Shown piece after piece: positions 34,932-43,582 of a stretch of DNA of 64,000 bases. The notes under the pieces were generated by a model that ran no database searches, had not been told where the DNA came from, and worked only from the letters and a program-made list of their open reading frames with translations. This stretch comes from Halorubrum californiense DSM 19288 (GTDB taxonomy: Archaea; Halobacteriota; Halobacteria; Halobacteriales; Haloferacaceae). How positions within the stretch are numbered: the stretch's first letter is position 1; every line of letters begins with the position of its first letter. The stretch covers positions 13,530 to 77,529 of the forward strand of contig NZ_AOJK01000057.1 in NCBI RefSeq assembly GCF_000336875.1, given 5' to 3'. A program made the translations under genes and the position numbers.

Positions 34932-36314
34932 ATGGACGTCCGGTTGACTTACGAGGACGGCACGATCCGGGTCGACGCGGACGCCGACCTCGGGGCCGAC
35001 GCGTTCCCGCCGCTTCCCGGCGTCGAGACCGACCCCCGTACCGGAACCGGCCGCGCGCCGGCGCACCGCTACGCCGAACTCCGGCGCGCGCTCCGGGTGG
35101 CCGGCGTCTCCGTCGACGACCGGGTCCTCGACGCGAGCGACCGCGCCGCGAGCGACGCCGGCCTCCCGGACGCGCTCGCCACCGACTACGACCTCCGCGA
35201 GTACCAGCGAGAAGCGCTCGACGCGTGGCGCGACGCGGGCGACCGCGGCGTGGTCGAACTCCCGACCGGCGCCGGCAAGACCGTGATCGCGATCCGCGCG
35301 ATGGTCGACCTCGGCGTCCCGACGCTCGTCGTCGTCCCCACGGTCGACCTGCTCGACCAGTGGCAACGGGGGCTGGAGCGCGAGTTCGACGTGCCGATCG
35401 GCCGCTTCGGCGGCGGCGAGCAGCGTCGCGAGGCGATCACGGTGTCGACGTACGACTCGGCGTACCTGAAGGCGGACGGCGTCGGCGACGCGTTCGAGTT
35501 CGTCGTCTTCGACGAGGTCCACCACCTCGGCGGCGAGGGGTTCCGCGACGCCGCGCGCCTGCTCGCCGCGCCCGCACGGCTCGGGCTCACCGCCACCTTC
35601 GAGCGCCCGGACGGCGCGCACGAGGCGGTCGCGGAGCTGGTCGGCGACCGCGTGTACGCGCTCGACGTCGACGACCTCGCGGGCGACCACCTCGCGCCGT
35701 ACGATATCCGCCGGATCGAAGTGGAGCTGACCGACGCGGAGCGCGAGCGCTACGACGAGAAGCAGGGCACTTTCGTCGAGTACGTCCGCGACGCTGGGAT
35801 CACGTTCACGAGCGGGAGCGACTATCAAGAACTCGTCAAGCGCTCCGGCAACGACCCGGCCGCCCGGGAGGCGCTCCTCGCGAAGCAGGACGCCCGCGAA
35901 ATAATGATGAACGCGGAGCGGAAGGTCGAGCGGCTCGGCGAGATACTCGACCGCCACCGCGACGACCGCGTCATCGTGTTCACGGCCCACACTGACCTCG
36001 TCTACCGGCTCTCCGAGCGCTTCCTCCTCCCCGCGATCACCGCTGAGACGGGCGCGAAGGAGCGCCGCGAGATCCTCGAACGGTTCCGCGAGGGCACCTA
36101 CGGCCGGGTCGTCGCCGCCAACGTCCTCGACGAGGGCGTCGACGTGCCGGACGCCAACGTCGCGGTCCTGCTCTCCGGTTCGGGCAGCGAGCGGGAGTTC
36201 ACCCAGCGGCTCGGTCGCGTCCTCCGCCCGAAGGACGACGGCGGCCGGGCGACGCTCTACGAACTCGTGAGCGCCGAGACCGCGGAGGAGCGGGTCGCGA
36301 GCCGGCGGCGATAG
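34932..36314 (+). CDS. Archaeal XPB/Rad25 DNA helicase
   Basis: 460 residues, the usual archaeal XPB size. The N-terminal damage-recognition domain is about residues 1-90. Motif I is LPTGAGKTVIAIRAM near residue 117, motif II is VVFDEVHHLGGEG, motif III is LGLTATFERPDG, and the C-terminal motor holds NVLDEGVDVPDANV and FTQRLGRVLRPKDDG. A thumb-like insertion sits between the motors (about 255-330). XPB opens DNA in repair and transcription. The usual archaeal partner gene bax1 is not adjacent here. A second, larger relative is at 18700. Confidence 0.93.
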   Translation: MDVRLTYEDGTIRVDADADLGADAFPPLPGVETDPRTGTGRAPAHRYAELRRALRVAGVSVDDRVLDASDRAASDAGLPDALATDYDLREYQREALDAWRDAGDRGVVELPTGAGKTVIAIRAMVDLGVPTLVVVPTVDLLDQWQRGLEREFDVPIGRFGGGEQRREAITVSTYDSAYLKADGVGDAFEFVVFDEVHHLGGEGFRDAARLLAAPARLGLTATFERPDGAHEAVAELVGDRVYALDVDDLAGDHLAPYDIRRIEVELTDAERERYDEKQGTFVEYVRDAGITFTSGSDYQELVKRSGNDPAAREALLAKQDAREIMMNAERKVERLGEILDRHRDDRVIVFTAHTDLVYRLSERFLLPAITAETGAKERREILERFREGTYGRVVAANVLDEGVDVPDANVAVLLSGSGSEREFTQRLGRVLRPKDDGGRATLYELVSAETAEERVASRRR

Positions 36315-36332
36315 CCGACCGTCGCCGGCCGG

Positions 36333-36728
36333 TCACTCCGCGTCGCGATCCCGCCGAAGTTCCCTGACGCCCAGCAGCACGTACGCCGCGCCGACGAGTC
36401 TGAGGAACGTATCGAACCCCGGTTTCCATTCGACCGCGTCCGGGTCCTCGTAGAGGAGCCGCGCCGCGATCGCACGGTACGCCGTCGGAACGACGAGGAG
36501 GACGGTTCCGGAGGCGCCGGTGACGTACATCGCCAAGCCGTAGACCCGGCCGCCGATCAGGGCGAGCGCGACGACGGCCACGCCTTCGGCCCGAAGCGTC
36601 GGGCGCGTTCCCCGTCTCGGTTCGACGTCGTCCGGGTTCTCGACGGCGACGCGTTCGAAGGCGGTGACAATACGGTCCGGGACCAGCACCGTGAGCGCGC
36701 CGAGCGCGCCGATAATTGCTCGGATCAT
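36333..36728 (-). CDS. Hypothetical membrane protein
   Basis: 131 residues from ATG 36728: MIRAIIGALGALTVLVPDRI is a first helix, AEGVAVVALALIGGRVYGLA and GASGTVLLVVPTAYRAIAAR two more, and RLVGAAYVLLGVRELR a fourth. It has no charged membrane residues or motifs that name a family. Its 3' end faces XPB 18 bp away. Confidence 0.65.
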   Translation of the reverse strand: MIRAIIGALGALTVLVPDRIVTAFERVAVENPDDVEPRRGTRPTLRAEGVAVVALALIGGRVYGLAMYVTGASGTVLLVVPTAYRAIAARLLYEDPDAVEWKPGFDTFLRLVGAAYVLLGVRELRRDRDAE

Positions 36729-36793
36729 GGTCGGAAATACGCGCCGGGGCTCATTAGTCGCCCCTGCGGTTCTCTCGCTCTGAGAAGGTCGTC

Positions 36794-37492
36794 TCAGTCG
36801 TCGCCGTCCATGTCGAGCGAGCGCTTCTCGCCCAGCTCCGATTCGAGGCTGCCGCGCTCCCAACTCCTGACCGCGTCGCCCTCGACCTCGGCCCGGAGCT
36901 TCTCCTCGAGGAGGTTCACCGCGACGCTGTTGGCGCCCTCCGGGATGATCACGTCGGCGTGCTTCTTCGAGGGCTCGATGAACTGCTCGTGCATCGGCTT
37001 CACCGTCGAGAGGTACTGGTCGATGACACCCTCCAAGTCGCGGCCGCGCTCGATCACGTCTCGCCGAATGCGCCGCAGAATCCGCACGTCGGCGTCGGTC
37101 TCGACGAACAGCCGGAGGTCCATCATGTCGTTTATCTCCTCGTCGTACAGCGCCAAGATCCCCTCCAACACGATGACGTCGGTCGGCTCGACGGTGACGC
37201 GCTCGTCTTTCCGGTTGTGGATCTCGAAGTCGTACTGGGGCATCTCGACGGACTGTCCTTCGAGCAGCGCCTCCAAGTGTTCCCTGAGGAGTTCCCACTC
37301 GAACGCCGAGGGGTGGTCGTAGTTGACCTCCTGACGCTCCTCGAACTCGAGGTGCGAGAGGTCCTCGTAGTAGTTGTCCAGCGGGATCCGGGTGACGCTG
37401 TCGCCGAGGTCGCGGGTGACGAGCCGGGAGACCGTCGTCTTCCCCGCGCCCGTCCCCCCCGCGATCCCGATCACGAACGAGGGAATGACCAT
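36794..37492 (-). CDS. udk: Uridine kinase
   Basis: 232 residues. P-loop GIAGGTGAGKTTVSRLV near the N-terminus, then IPLDNYYEDLSHL and NYDHPSAFEWELLREHL that bind the nucleoside, VIVLEGILALYD with Walker B, and RRIRRDVIERGRDLEGVIDQ lid. It phosphorylates uridine or cytidine in pyrimidine salvage. ATG 37492 (MVIPSFVIGIAG) is chosen; the open frame reaches 37633 but the extra 47 residues are an arginine-rich shadow. Confidence 0.94.
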   Translation of the reverse strand: MVIPSFVIGIAGGTGAGKTTVSRLVTRDLGDSVTRIPLDNYYEDLSHLEFEERQEVNYDHPSAFEWELLREHLEALLEGQSVEMPQYDFEIHNRKDERVTVEPTDVIVLEGILALYDEEINDMMDLRLFVETDADVRILRRIRRDVIERGRDLEGVIDQYLSTVKPMHEQFIEPSKKHADVIIPEGANSVAVNLLEEKLRAEVEGDAVRSWERGSLESELGEKRSLDMDGDD

Positions 37493-37549
37493 ACCGCCGT
37501 TCGAACGCCGGAGGGTTTGAACGCTCCCTTTTCCTCGTCGCGGTGGGAC

Positions 37550-37595
37550 GCGATCCCCGTCGCACGCGGGCCGCGATCCCCGTCGCATGCGGGCC
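37550..37595. repeat. 23-bp tandem duplication
   Basis: GCGATCCCCGTCGCA then C/T and GCGGGCC occurs at 37550-37572 and 37573-37595 with one base difference; a third, partial copy starts at 37596. It lies in the 248-bp gap between the divergent udk and CBS genes. Confidence 0.75.
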
Positions 37596-37740
37596 GCGAT
37601 CACCGCCGCGGACACGCCGCACCTCCCCGCCACACGCGCCGCACACCGAATTTCATGCGAACCGATCGCAATTGTACGACCGGCACGAATAAAACCCTAC
37701 CGGGGGCACCTTTTAGCCGGTCGGAGCGGATCCGAGTCGT

Positions 37741-38472
37741 ATGCGAACAGACACCACGGTCCGTGACGTGATGCATCGCGAGTTCCTCGGCGTCAGCGAG
37801 TCGGACTCGCTCCCGGAGGCGGCCGCGCTGCTGGTCGACGAGGAGACGAACTGCCTGGTCGTCGTGCGCGGCGGCGAGCCCGTCGGGCGCTTGGAGTCCC
37901 GCGACGCGCTCGACGCGCTACTGGACGCGACCGGCGCCGCCGGCGCGTCCGGGGCCGAGACCGACCCTGCCGACTTCACCGTCGGAGACGCGATGGGCCC
38001 GCCGCTGCCTGCCGTGTCACCCGACGACTCGCTGGCGGCGGTCGAGGAGCGCCTCGTCGCGGAGGGGGCGGACCGCGTCGTCGCGGTCGCCGACGGCGAG
38101 GCCGTGGGCGTGGTCACCGACGGCGACGCGCTCGCCGCGGGCGCCCCGCGGACCGGCGCCGGCGCCGACGGCTTCGGCGACGAGGGCGCGGCCGGTGACC
38201 TCCGGTCGAAGGGGACGGTGCTGTCGACCGCGGCCGCCGCCGACTCCGATGCGGAGCGGGGCGCCGAGGCGACGATGGACCCCGAGGCGACACGGCCCGC
38301 CGCGGGCGGGTCGCGAGACGAACCCGCCGGCACGGACGGGGATGCCGATCCGGTCGCGGAGGCAGCGAGCGGAGCGTCGACGCAGGGCGTCTGCGAGAAC
38401 TGCGGCGCGCTCGTCCCCGACCTCGTCACCGCGAATGGGCAGGCCGTCTGCCCGAACTGCCGCGAGATCTGA
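37741..38472 (+). CDS. CBS-domain protein with C-terminal zinc ribbon
   Basis: 243 residues. Two CBS motifs form one Bateman module (DTTVRDVMHREFLGVSESDS at 3-60 and FTVGDAMGPPLPAVSPDDSL at 79-135), which usually senses adenine nucleotides or SAM. An acidic, variable linker follows (145-215). The C-terminus is a rubredoxin-like zinc ribbon, CENCGALVPDLVTANG then VCPNC. This pairing is common in haloarchaea; the regulated partner is unknown. Start ATG 37741. Confidence 0.9.
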   Translation: MRTDTTVRDVMHREFLGVSESDSLPEAAALLVDEETNCLVVVRGGEPVGRLESRDALDALLDATGAAGASGAETDPADFTVGDAMGPPLPAVSPDDSLAAVEERLVAEGADRVVAVADGEAVGVVTDGDALAAGAPRTGAGADGFGDEGAAGDLRSKGTVLSTAAAADSDAERGAEATMDPEATRPAAGGSRDEPAGTDGDADPVAEAASGASTQGVCENCGALVPDLVTANGQAVCPNCREI

Positions 38473-38538
38473 GTCGGCTTCGAAACGCCCGATCCGCCGG
38501 CCGGCAGTCTCAACACCCCGCGAGCCGAAGGCGTCCGC

Positions 38539-39099
38539 ATGGGCGAGACGGACGCGCGTATCGAGTCGGCGACCGCCGACGACATCGACGCCGTCACCGA
38601 CATGTGGGTGACGCTCGCGGCCGGCCAGCGCGAACACGGCGCCACACTCCGCGCAGAGGCGAACCGCGCGACCGTCCGCGAGTGGGTCGCGCAGTCGGTC
38701 GTCACGGGCGAACTGCTCGTCGCTCGCGACCCGGAGATCGACGACGGTTCTTCGCTCGTCGGCTTCGTCGGCTTCTCGCTCGAACGCGGCGACTACGAGC
38801 GCGACGCCGTCCGCGGGACCGTCAGCAATCTCTTCGTGGCCCCGGAGCGTCGCGGGGAGGGGATCGGCGCGGCGCTGCTCGACGCGGCCGAGCGCGCGCT
38901 CGCCGAGGCGGGCGCCGACGGCGTGACGCTGGAGGCGCTCGCCGACAACGAGCGCGCCCGGGCGTTCTACGCGGACCGCGGTTACGACCTCCACCGCGTC
39001 GAGTTGGCGAAATCGCTCGGAGACGACGCCGCGGCGGCCTCGGAGGAAGACGACGGTCGCGACCGTGCGGACGCCGCATCCGCGGACGAAAGCGACTGA
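38539..39099 (+). CDS. GNAT family N-acetyltransferase
   Basis: 186 residues. The acetyl-CoA binding core is textbook: VSNLFVAPERRGEGIGAALL (motif A, R-x-x-G-x-G/A), then VTLEALADNERARAFYADRG (motif B) and YDLHRVELAKSL. The last 25 residues are an acidic tail. The substrate is unknown; RimI-like protein acetylation or small amines are both possible. Start ATG 38539. Confidence 0.92.
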   Translation: MGETDARIESATADDIDAVTDMWVTLAAGQREHGATLRAEANRATVREWVAQSVVTGELLVARDPEIDDGSSLVGFVGFSLERGDYERDAVRGTVSNLFVAPERRGEGIGAALLDAAERALAEAGADGVTLEALADNERARAFYADRGYDLHRVELAKSLGDDAAAASEEDDGRDRADAASADESD

Positions 39100-39160
39100 C
39101 GCCGGCCGGGTTCGCGGAAAGCGACACGCACACATAGGAGGACCGAGTACGGCCGCACGC

Positions 39161-39234
39161 GCCAGGGGAGCATGGGTGGTTCATGCACTCGACTTGTAAT
39201 CGAGACTTCCGGGGTTCAAATCCCTGCCCTGGCT
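39161..39234 (+). tRNA. tRNA-Thr (anticodon TGT)
   Basis: Acceptor GCCAGGG pairs with CCCTGGC, discriminator T. The anticodon arm CTCGACTTGTAATCGAG has TGT at 34-36, and the T-arm GGGGTTCAAATCCC is regular. 74 nt, no intron. Its 3' half is the probable attachment site for the element that follows. Confidence 0.95.
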
Positions 39235-39474
39235 TCGATGGTTTTGTTCACACGCCAACGAAACAGCAGTCGCCACTATCCACGCCCCTCGGCCGAGATG
39301 GCCGGGGGGTCATTTCGCTGATCAACCCGATACGAGAGACGGCAGAGACGCCGCAGTCTCTCGGTTTCGGTCACCGCAGGATGAACGCCTCGGCGCAAAA
39401 CCCCACGCGTCGAGACAACCGTTACACGCCGATGTGAGAAGGAGGTACCGTAACCGTGCGTGGTTACTCGTCCG
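39235..39474. other. Noncoding stretch after tRNA-Thr
   Basis: About 240 bp. Nothing here forms a convincing gene in either direction; an arginine-rich minus-strand frame through it looks like a shadow of the 39475-39639 gene. No hairpins of note beyond short GC stems (GAGACGGCAGAGACGCCGCAG near 39334). Confidence 0.4.
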
Positions 39475-39639
39475 TTAGCGGTAGTCCGCCAAATCCACCG
39501 TCTCGTTCCGCGCTGAGACACGGCGCTCGTGTCGTCGCGCGGCGCGCTTGAGACGACGGCCGAACGGCGTGTCTTGTCGCATCGCTTGCCGGCGTGCGCG
39601 CTCCTCCTTGAACCACCGATCCAACTCCGCAGGATCCAT
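39475..39639 (-). CDS. Small charged protein (54 aa), element-borne
   Basis: Minus-strand ATG 39639 to TAA 39475 encodes 54 residues, MDPAELDRWFKEERARRQAM then RQDTPFGRRLKRAARRHERR, ending VDLADYR. GGAGGAA just upstream is a possible ribosome site. The frame stays open for 15 codons upstream (LPDGLHPPARWEE), suggesting an originally longer protein starting at ATG 39686 with one indel. Small charged proteins like this are typical of haloarchaeal plasmids and proviruses. No function known. Confidence 0.5.
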   Translation of the reverse strand: MDPAELDRWFKEERARRQAMRQDTPFGRRLKRAARRHERRVSARNETVDLADYR

Positions 39640-39682
39640 TTCCTCCCACCGTGCGGGAGGATGTAGTCCGTCTGGTAGTCAG

Positions 39683-39745
39683 TCATCCATCATCATCCGT
39701 CCGTTCGTCGTTCAACTCCCGCGCCTCGTCCGCGAGGTAGCGCCG
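39683..39745 (-). pseudogene. 3' fragment of an element gene, cut at the CRISPR repeat
   Basis: On the minus strand, 20 codons RRYLADEARELNDERTDDDG end at TGA 39683-39685, which overlaps the ATG at 39684-39686 of the next frame (ATGA coupling). Going upstream the frame meets a stop inside the first CRISPR repeat, so only the C-terminus remains. The junction with the repeat is at 39745/39746. Confidence 0.45.
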
Positions 39746-39969
39746 GTTTCAGACGAACCCCTGTGCGTTTGAAGCCTCGGACCAGTGCCGGGTCACGTCA
39801 CTTCGGAGGCGTTTCAGACGAACTATTGTGAGTTTGAAACAACATCGTGAAGCTGCTCCTAAACTCATTCTGAGGCTTTCAGGCGAACCCTCATGAGTTC
39901 GAAGCACGAGCGACGACACGGTGCTGTTTGTCGAGCACGGTTTCAGACGGGTAGCGTTGCGATAAGGAA
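39746..39969 (+). CRISPR. Degenerate four-repeat CRISPR array (orphan)
   Basis: 30-nt repeats at 39746-39775, 39811-39840 and 39876-39905, and a fourth starting at 39940 that matches only its first 10-11 bases (GTTTCAGACG). All begin GTTTCAGACGAAC or close, and end TTTGAAGC, TTTGAAAC or TTCGAAGC. Spacers are 35, 35 and 34 nt, and starts are 65, 65 and 64 nt apart. The repeat closely matches the haloarchaeal type I-B repeat known from Haloferax. The repeats differ from each other and the last is degenerate, and there are no cas genes in the window. Confidence 0.8.
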
Positions 39970-39993
39970 TGAGGCGGTCAAAAGATTGAGTGG

Positions 39994-41709
39994 TCAATGC
40001 TCAGTTTCGACCGCCTTAGCGATGGGTAGTTGAATTGTCACACAGGACCCTCCAAGTGTCGTTGCGTCCGTGATCGAAAATGATCCATTTGAGTTCCGAA
40101 TAGCGTATTCAACTAACCAGAGCCCCACACCCGAGCCATGTGACAGTGCTGTTTCTGTTCGGGTTGTCAGTGGCGTAACTTCGTCGCCGTCAATTCCTGG
40201 ACCATCATCCTCGATAGATACGATACCGTTGTTCCCTTCGGTTTGAACTGTCACAATGAGGTGTGGCGGTGAATCGCCTGTATGATGCTCAATCGCATTT
40301 TCAAACAACTCTTTTATTACAGTTTCGATGAGCGGGTGACCACTAACAGTAATCTTCTGTTCAATCGTTGTTTCGATTGTCGCCGGTGTATTGTCACTCA
40401 GTCGTTCGACGTGGGTCTGTACTATTTCAGAAATATTATGTTCCTGTTGTTGTTGATTATTGCGGATGAGTTTTCGGAGGTCAGTAGCTTTCTCACTGTG
40501 GGCGAGCAGTTGTTGGCTTGCCTGTTTGATTTCTTTAATCTCGCTTGTATGCTCATCCGCTGTATCGTTGCTCTCGACAAGTGCTGCGTACCCATTGATG
40601 ATATTCAATTTGTTTCGGAAGTTATGCCGGAACACCCGGGCGAAAATACCATTCAGAAGCTCTAAATCGGTTTCTCGTTTCCGAAGCTGGGTAATATCGC
40701 GGAAGACAATTACTGTCCCAACTTGTTGATTCCCTTGTCTGACTGCTTCTGTCTGTGGGATGAATTCCCGCTTCTCACCGTGCTGTGTCACGGTTAGCTC
40801 TGTGGGGGCCGTGTCCTCATCGATGACTGCCTGTAACTGAGGGTACTCCGCAAAGAGGTTCTCTGTGCTGACACCGACTGGATCTTTGTCGATATTGAAT
40901 ACGTCTTTTGCAGCCTGATTCATATCAACGACAACCCCAGACTGTCGCACTGTCATTACGGGATCACCCAAGATCTCAACGGCCGTACGACGACTCACTG
41001 GGACAAGATTGAGTAACTCATACCTGTTGAGAGCAAGTCCCCAGAGTGACGCCGTGATCAGAAAGGTCGTCGGTGTGAAATCAATATACAATGGAATTAA
41101 CTCAATATTTCGAAACAAATGTGTCTGAAGCGCCCCTGGAAACCCAATGGCCCATCCAGCCATCAGCAGCAACAGTTGGCGGCGGTGAATACCGTGTGCG
41201 CCGCGAAAATCAGAGATGAGCAGCCCTATCGGGAGCATTGCCAGCGTACTCGCGTACGCGATGTGAACGTAGTACCATGGCCTGAGAACGAACTCACTGA
41301 TACCTGCCGGGTTGGCCGGCGTTGCCGGGTCGATAATCAAATAGTGGAGCGGGTTTGTTGCTGCCAGTACGATACTACTAAGAGGAATGATTAACACTCC
41401 GACAAGTAATCTCTGTGAGACGTGTATTTGTTCACGGCGTAAGTATTCAACCACAAACAACGGCCACCCAACGGCAACTAATGTCTGAAATGTAAAGCGG
41501 CCCGTAATATTCATGTGGACAGGGAGTACAGCACTTGGCCACGTCAATAATAAAAGCATCAGCGACCATCCAACCATCCCAACCAAACAGAGCAATAACC
41601 CACGCGCACCTGGCCTGTCTCGATTCTGTAGCACATAACCAGTGACGCCAATAATTGGGATTGTTGAGAGAAACATCAAAAATGCCATCGACTGTGCTCC
41701 CTGTGTCAT
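39994..41709 (-). CDS. Membrane sensor histidine kinase (7TM-PAS-HisKA-HATPase)
   Basis: 571 residues. Seven N-terminal membrane helices (about 1-220) form a histidine-kinase 7TM sensor module. A PAS domain follows (about 240-345; GVVVDMNQAAKDVFNIDKDP, TVIVFRDITQLRKRE). The phospho-acceptor His is in VFRHNFRNKLNIINGYAAL. The ATPase domain has the N box IKELFENAIEHHT, G1 DDGPGID and G2 HGSGVGLWLVEYA. All key residues are intact. The codon usage is AT-richer than the chromosome. No cognate response regulator is adjacent. It would sense a membrane-borne or small-molecule signal of unknown nature. Confidence 0.92.
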   Translation of the reverse strand: MTQGAQSMAFLMFLSTIPIIGVTGYVLQNRDRPGARGLLLCLVGMVGWSLMLLLLTWPSAVLPVHMNITGRFTFQTLVAVGWPLFVVEYLRREQIHVSQRLLVGVLIIPLSSIVLAATNPLHYLIIDPATPANPAGISEFVLRPWYYVHIAYASTLAMLPIGLLISDFRGAHGIHRRQLLLLMAGWAIGFPGALQTHLFRNIELIPLYIDFTPTTFLITASLWGLALNRYELLNLVPVSRRTAVEILGDPVMTVRQSGVVVDMNQAAKDVFNIDKDPVGVSTENLFAEYPQLQAVIDEDTAPTELTVTQHGEKREFIPQTEAVRQGNQQVGTVIVFRDITQLRKRETDLELLNGIFARVFRHNFRNKLNIINGYAALVESNDTADEHTSEIKEIKQASQQLLAHSEKATDLRKLIRNNQQQQEHNISEIVQTHVERLSDNTPATIETTIEQKITVSGHPLIETVIKELFENAIEHHTGDSPPHLIVTVQTEGNNGIVSIEDDGPGIDGDEVTPLTTRTETALSHGSGVGLWLVEYAIRNSNGSFSITDATTLGGSCVTIQLPIAKAVETEH

Positions 41710-42199
41710 AACTACAGCTCCCTTGATATGTCATACTAAATTATATCAACAGTAAGTATATACTTTATGTATATCTTATTATATATCTTACTAAAATTAT
41801 ATAAAAGATGTCAGAGAGTGCTTCGGCGCTACTCTCATACTTAAGAAAGCAGAAATGCTCAACAACGACCGGCCTTAGAGCAGCTATTCACGGTGTTCAA
41901 CGATAATCTGGCCAATACGCAGCTCAGCGCGCGCTGGGTGCTAAACTACATACGCTCTTGTGGAGCACATTGTTGATGGACTGCGGTATTGCGACTTGCG
42001 GGTGCGTGAATCAAATTTGGAGTCCACGGTAGAGGTGATTAGAAAGTCAATTGGTGTTCCCACTCAGCTACCAACGACTGTATCAACAATCTCCTACAGA
42101 AGAGCGCATGTATAATTTCACTAACTGCTGAATAAAATAGTATTGGGTCTTCTTGCTTATTTATTTAGATTTATATGTTTCTGTGCGAAATGTTATATA
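41710..42199. other. AT-rich intergenic region between divergent kinases
   Basis: 490 bp. 41733-41810 is extremely AT-rich with several TATA-like runs (TATATACTTTATGTATATC, TTATTATATATC), which could serve both directions. At about 42160-42177, TTTATTTAGATTTATAT lies 25 nt before ATG 42200 and is the likely TATA for the GAF kinase. From 41875 to 41990 a plus-strand frame reads EQLFTVFNDNLANTQLSARW then VLNYIRSCGAH before a stop; it could be a gene remnant but is not recognised. Confidence 0.4.
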
Positions 42200-43318
42200 A
42201 TGGGATCTTCTGAGAGGGATAACATCGAATACCAACAAGCGGTTTCAGAGCTTCATAATGTCGCAAGTGAACTTGCCGAGATGGATTCTCAGGATGATAT
42301 CTGTCACCGGATTATCGATGCTGCGGAAACACTCTTAGATTTCGACTTCTCGATCGTTGCGCTTGAAGAAGGTGGGCGATTGTGTCCCAAAGCCGTCTCT
42401 TCAGAGTTAGAACCCGACGAGTTCGATACGATGTCTATTCACGACGGGGTCGCGGGAAGATCATATCGAACGGGTGAATCGTACCTTATTGATAACACGC
42501 GCGAGCATGAGGAGGCCGATCCGAGGGGACCGTGGATGTCCGCGATTAGTCTTCCAGTCGGTGAGTTTGGGAATTTTCAAGCGGTCAATGAAGATGTCGG
42601 TGCGTTCAATGAACAAGATTTACAACTGGCAGAATTGCTCATTACTCACGCCTCACATCATCTTAGTCGAATAGCGAATAAAGAGGAGTTATAACAACGG
42701 AACAATCGTCTAGAAAAATTCGCCAGCGTCGTCTCTCATGACCTCCGGAACCCGCTGAATGTCGCCCAAGGTCGATTAGAACTGGCCAGAGAGGAGTGCG
42801 ATAGTGAGCATCTTGACGACGTCGTTCACGCTCACGATCGAATGAGAAGTCTAATTGACGACCTCCTCACTCTGGGACGCACAGGCGACAGTGTCAGCGA
42901 GCTTGAACCAGTTGACCTGGCGAACCTCACCGCAAACTGCTGGAAAAATGTGGATACCGCCGGGGCGTCACTGACTACTGAGATCGATCGACAAGTTCTG
43001 GCCGACCAGAATCTGCTCCAACAACTCTTTGAGAATCTTATACGAAACGCAATCGATCACGGTAGCCCCGATGTAACGGTCGAAATCGGAGAGTTGGACG
43101 GAGGGTTTTATATTGAAGACGATGGGCCAGGGATTGCTGATAAGGAACAAGATGCGATATTTGAGCTAGGCTACTCAACCGCCGAAAACGGGATTGGACT
43201 TGGACTGAGCATCGTCAAACAGGTAACGCACGCTCATGGCTGGGACATCCATGTAACCGACAGCTCCCTCGGAGGGGCACGGTTTGAGATTACCGGCGCT
43301 GAGTTCGCTCATAAATAG
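42200..43318 (+). pseudogene. GAF-HisKA-HATPase histidine kinase interrupted by one TAA
   Basis: One 372-codon frame from ATG 42200 is broken only by TAA at 42692-42694 (codon 165). Before it is a GAF domain (about 20-160: ICHRIIDAAETLLDFDFSIV, DGVAGRSYRTGESYLID). After it the same frame continues with NNRLEKFASVVSHDLRNPL (phospho-acceptor His), MRSLIDDLL, N box LFENLIRNAIDHG, G1 DDGPGIAD and G2 GIGLGLSIVKQV, to TAG 43318. Without the stop it would be a normal soluble haloarchaeal kinase. As written it gives a GAF fragment and a possible internal product from ATG 42842 lacking the His box. Confidence 0.85.
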
Positions 43319-43582
43319 CTCTTCGATATATTGGAGGTCAGCTTTCCACAGTTCAGATCGATTATGGATTCGGTAGCTGCTTCATCTGTACTGAGCGATC
43401 GGGTTGGGTGTGGGAAGTCTTCTACGACACCCTCACCTCACACATATCAACATCTAAGCTTCAACAGAGCTAGCCATAGATTTCTGAGCGAATTTAGGAA
43501 CTGACACGTGGAACTCGGAAGGTTTCCATCGCCTCCGGTCGGCTAGTGATAATCTGTTACTGACGCGCCTTCCGCGGGCCGA
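43319..43582. other. Intergenic region between convergent kinase and integrase
   Basis: 264 bp, moderately AT-rich, with no open frame that resembles a gene and no clear repeat. Confidence 0.4.

Noticed and set aside
39276-39686. 136-codon minus-strand frame after tRNA-Thr
   Set aside because: Its N-terminal codons may be a genuine start, but the rest is an out-of-frame reading of the 54-residue gene and then noncoding DNA.
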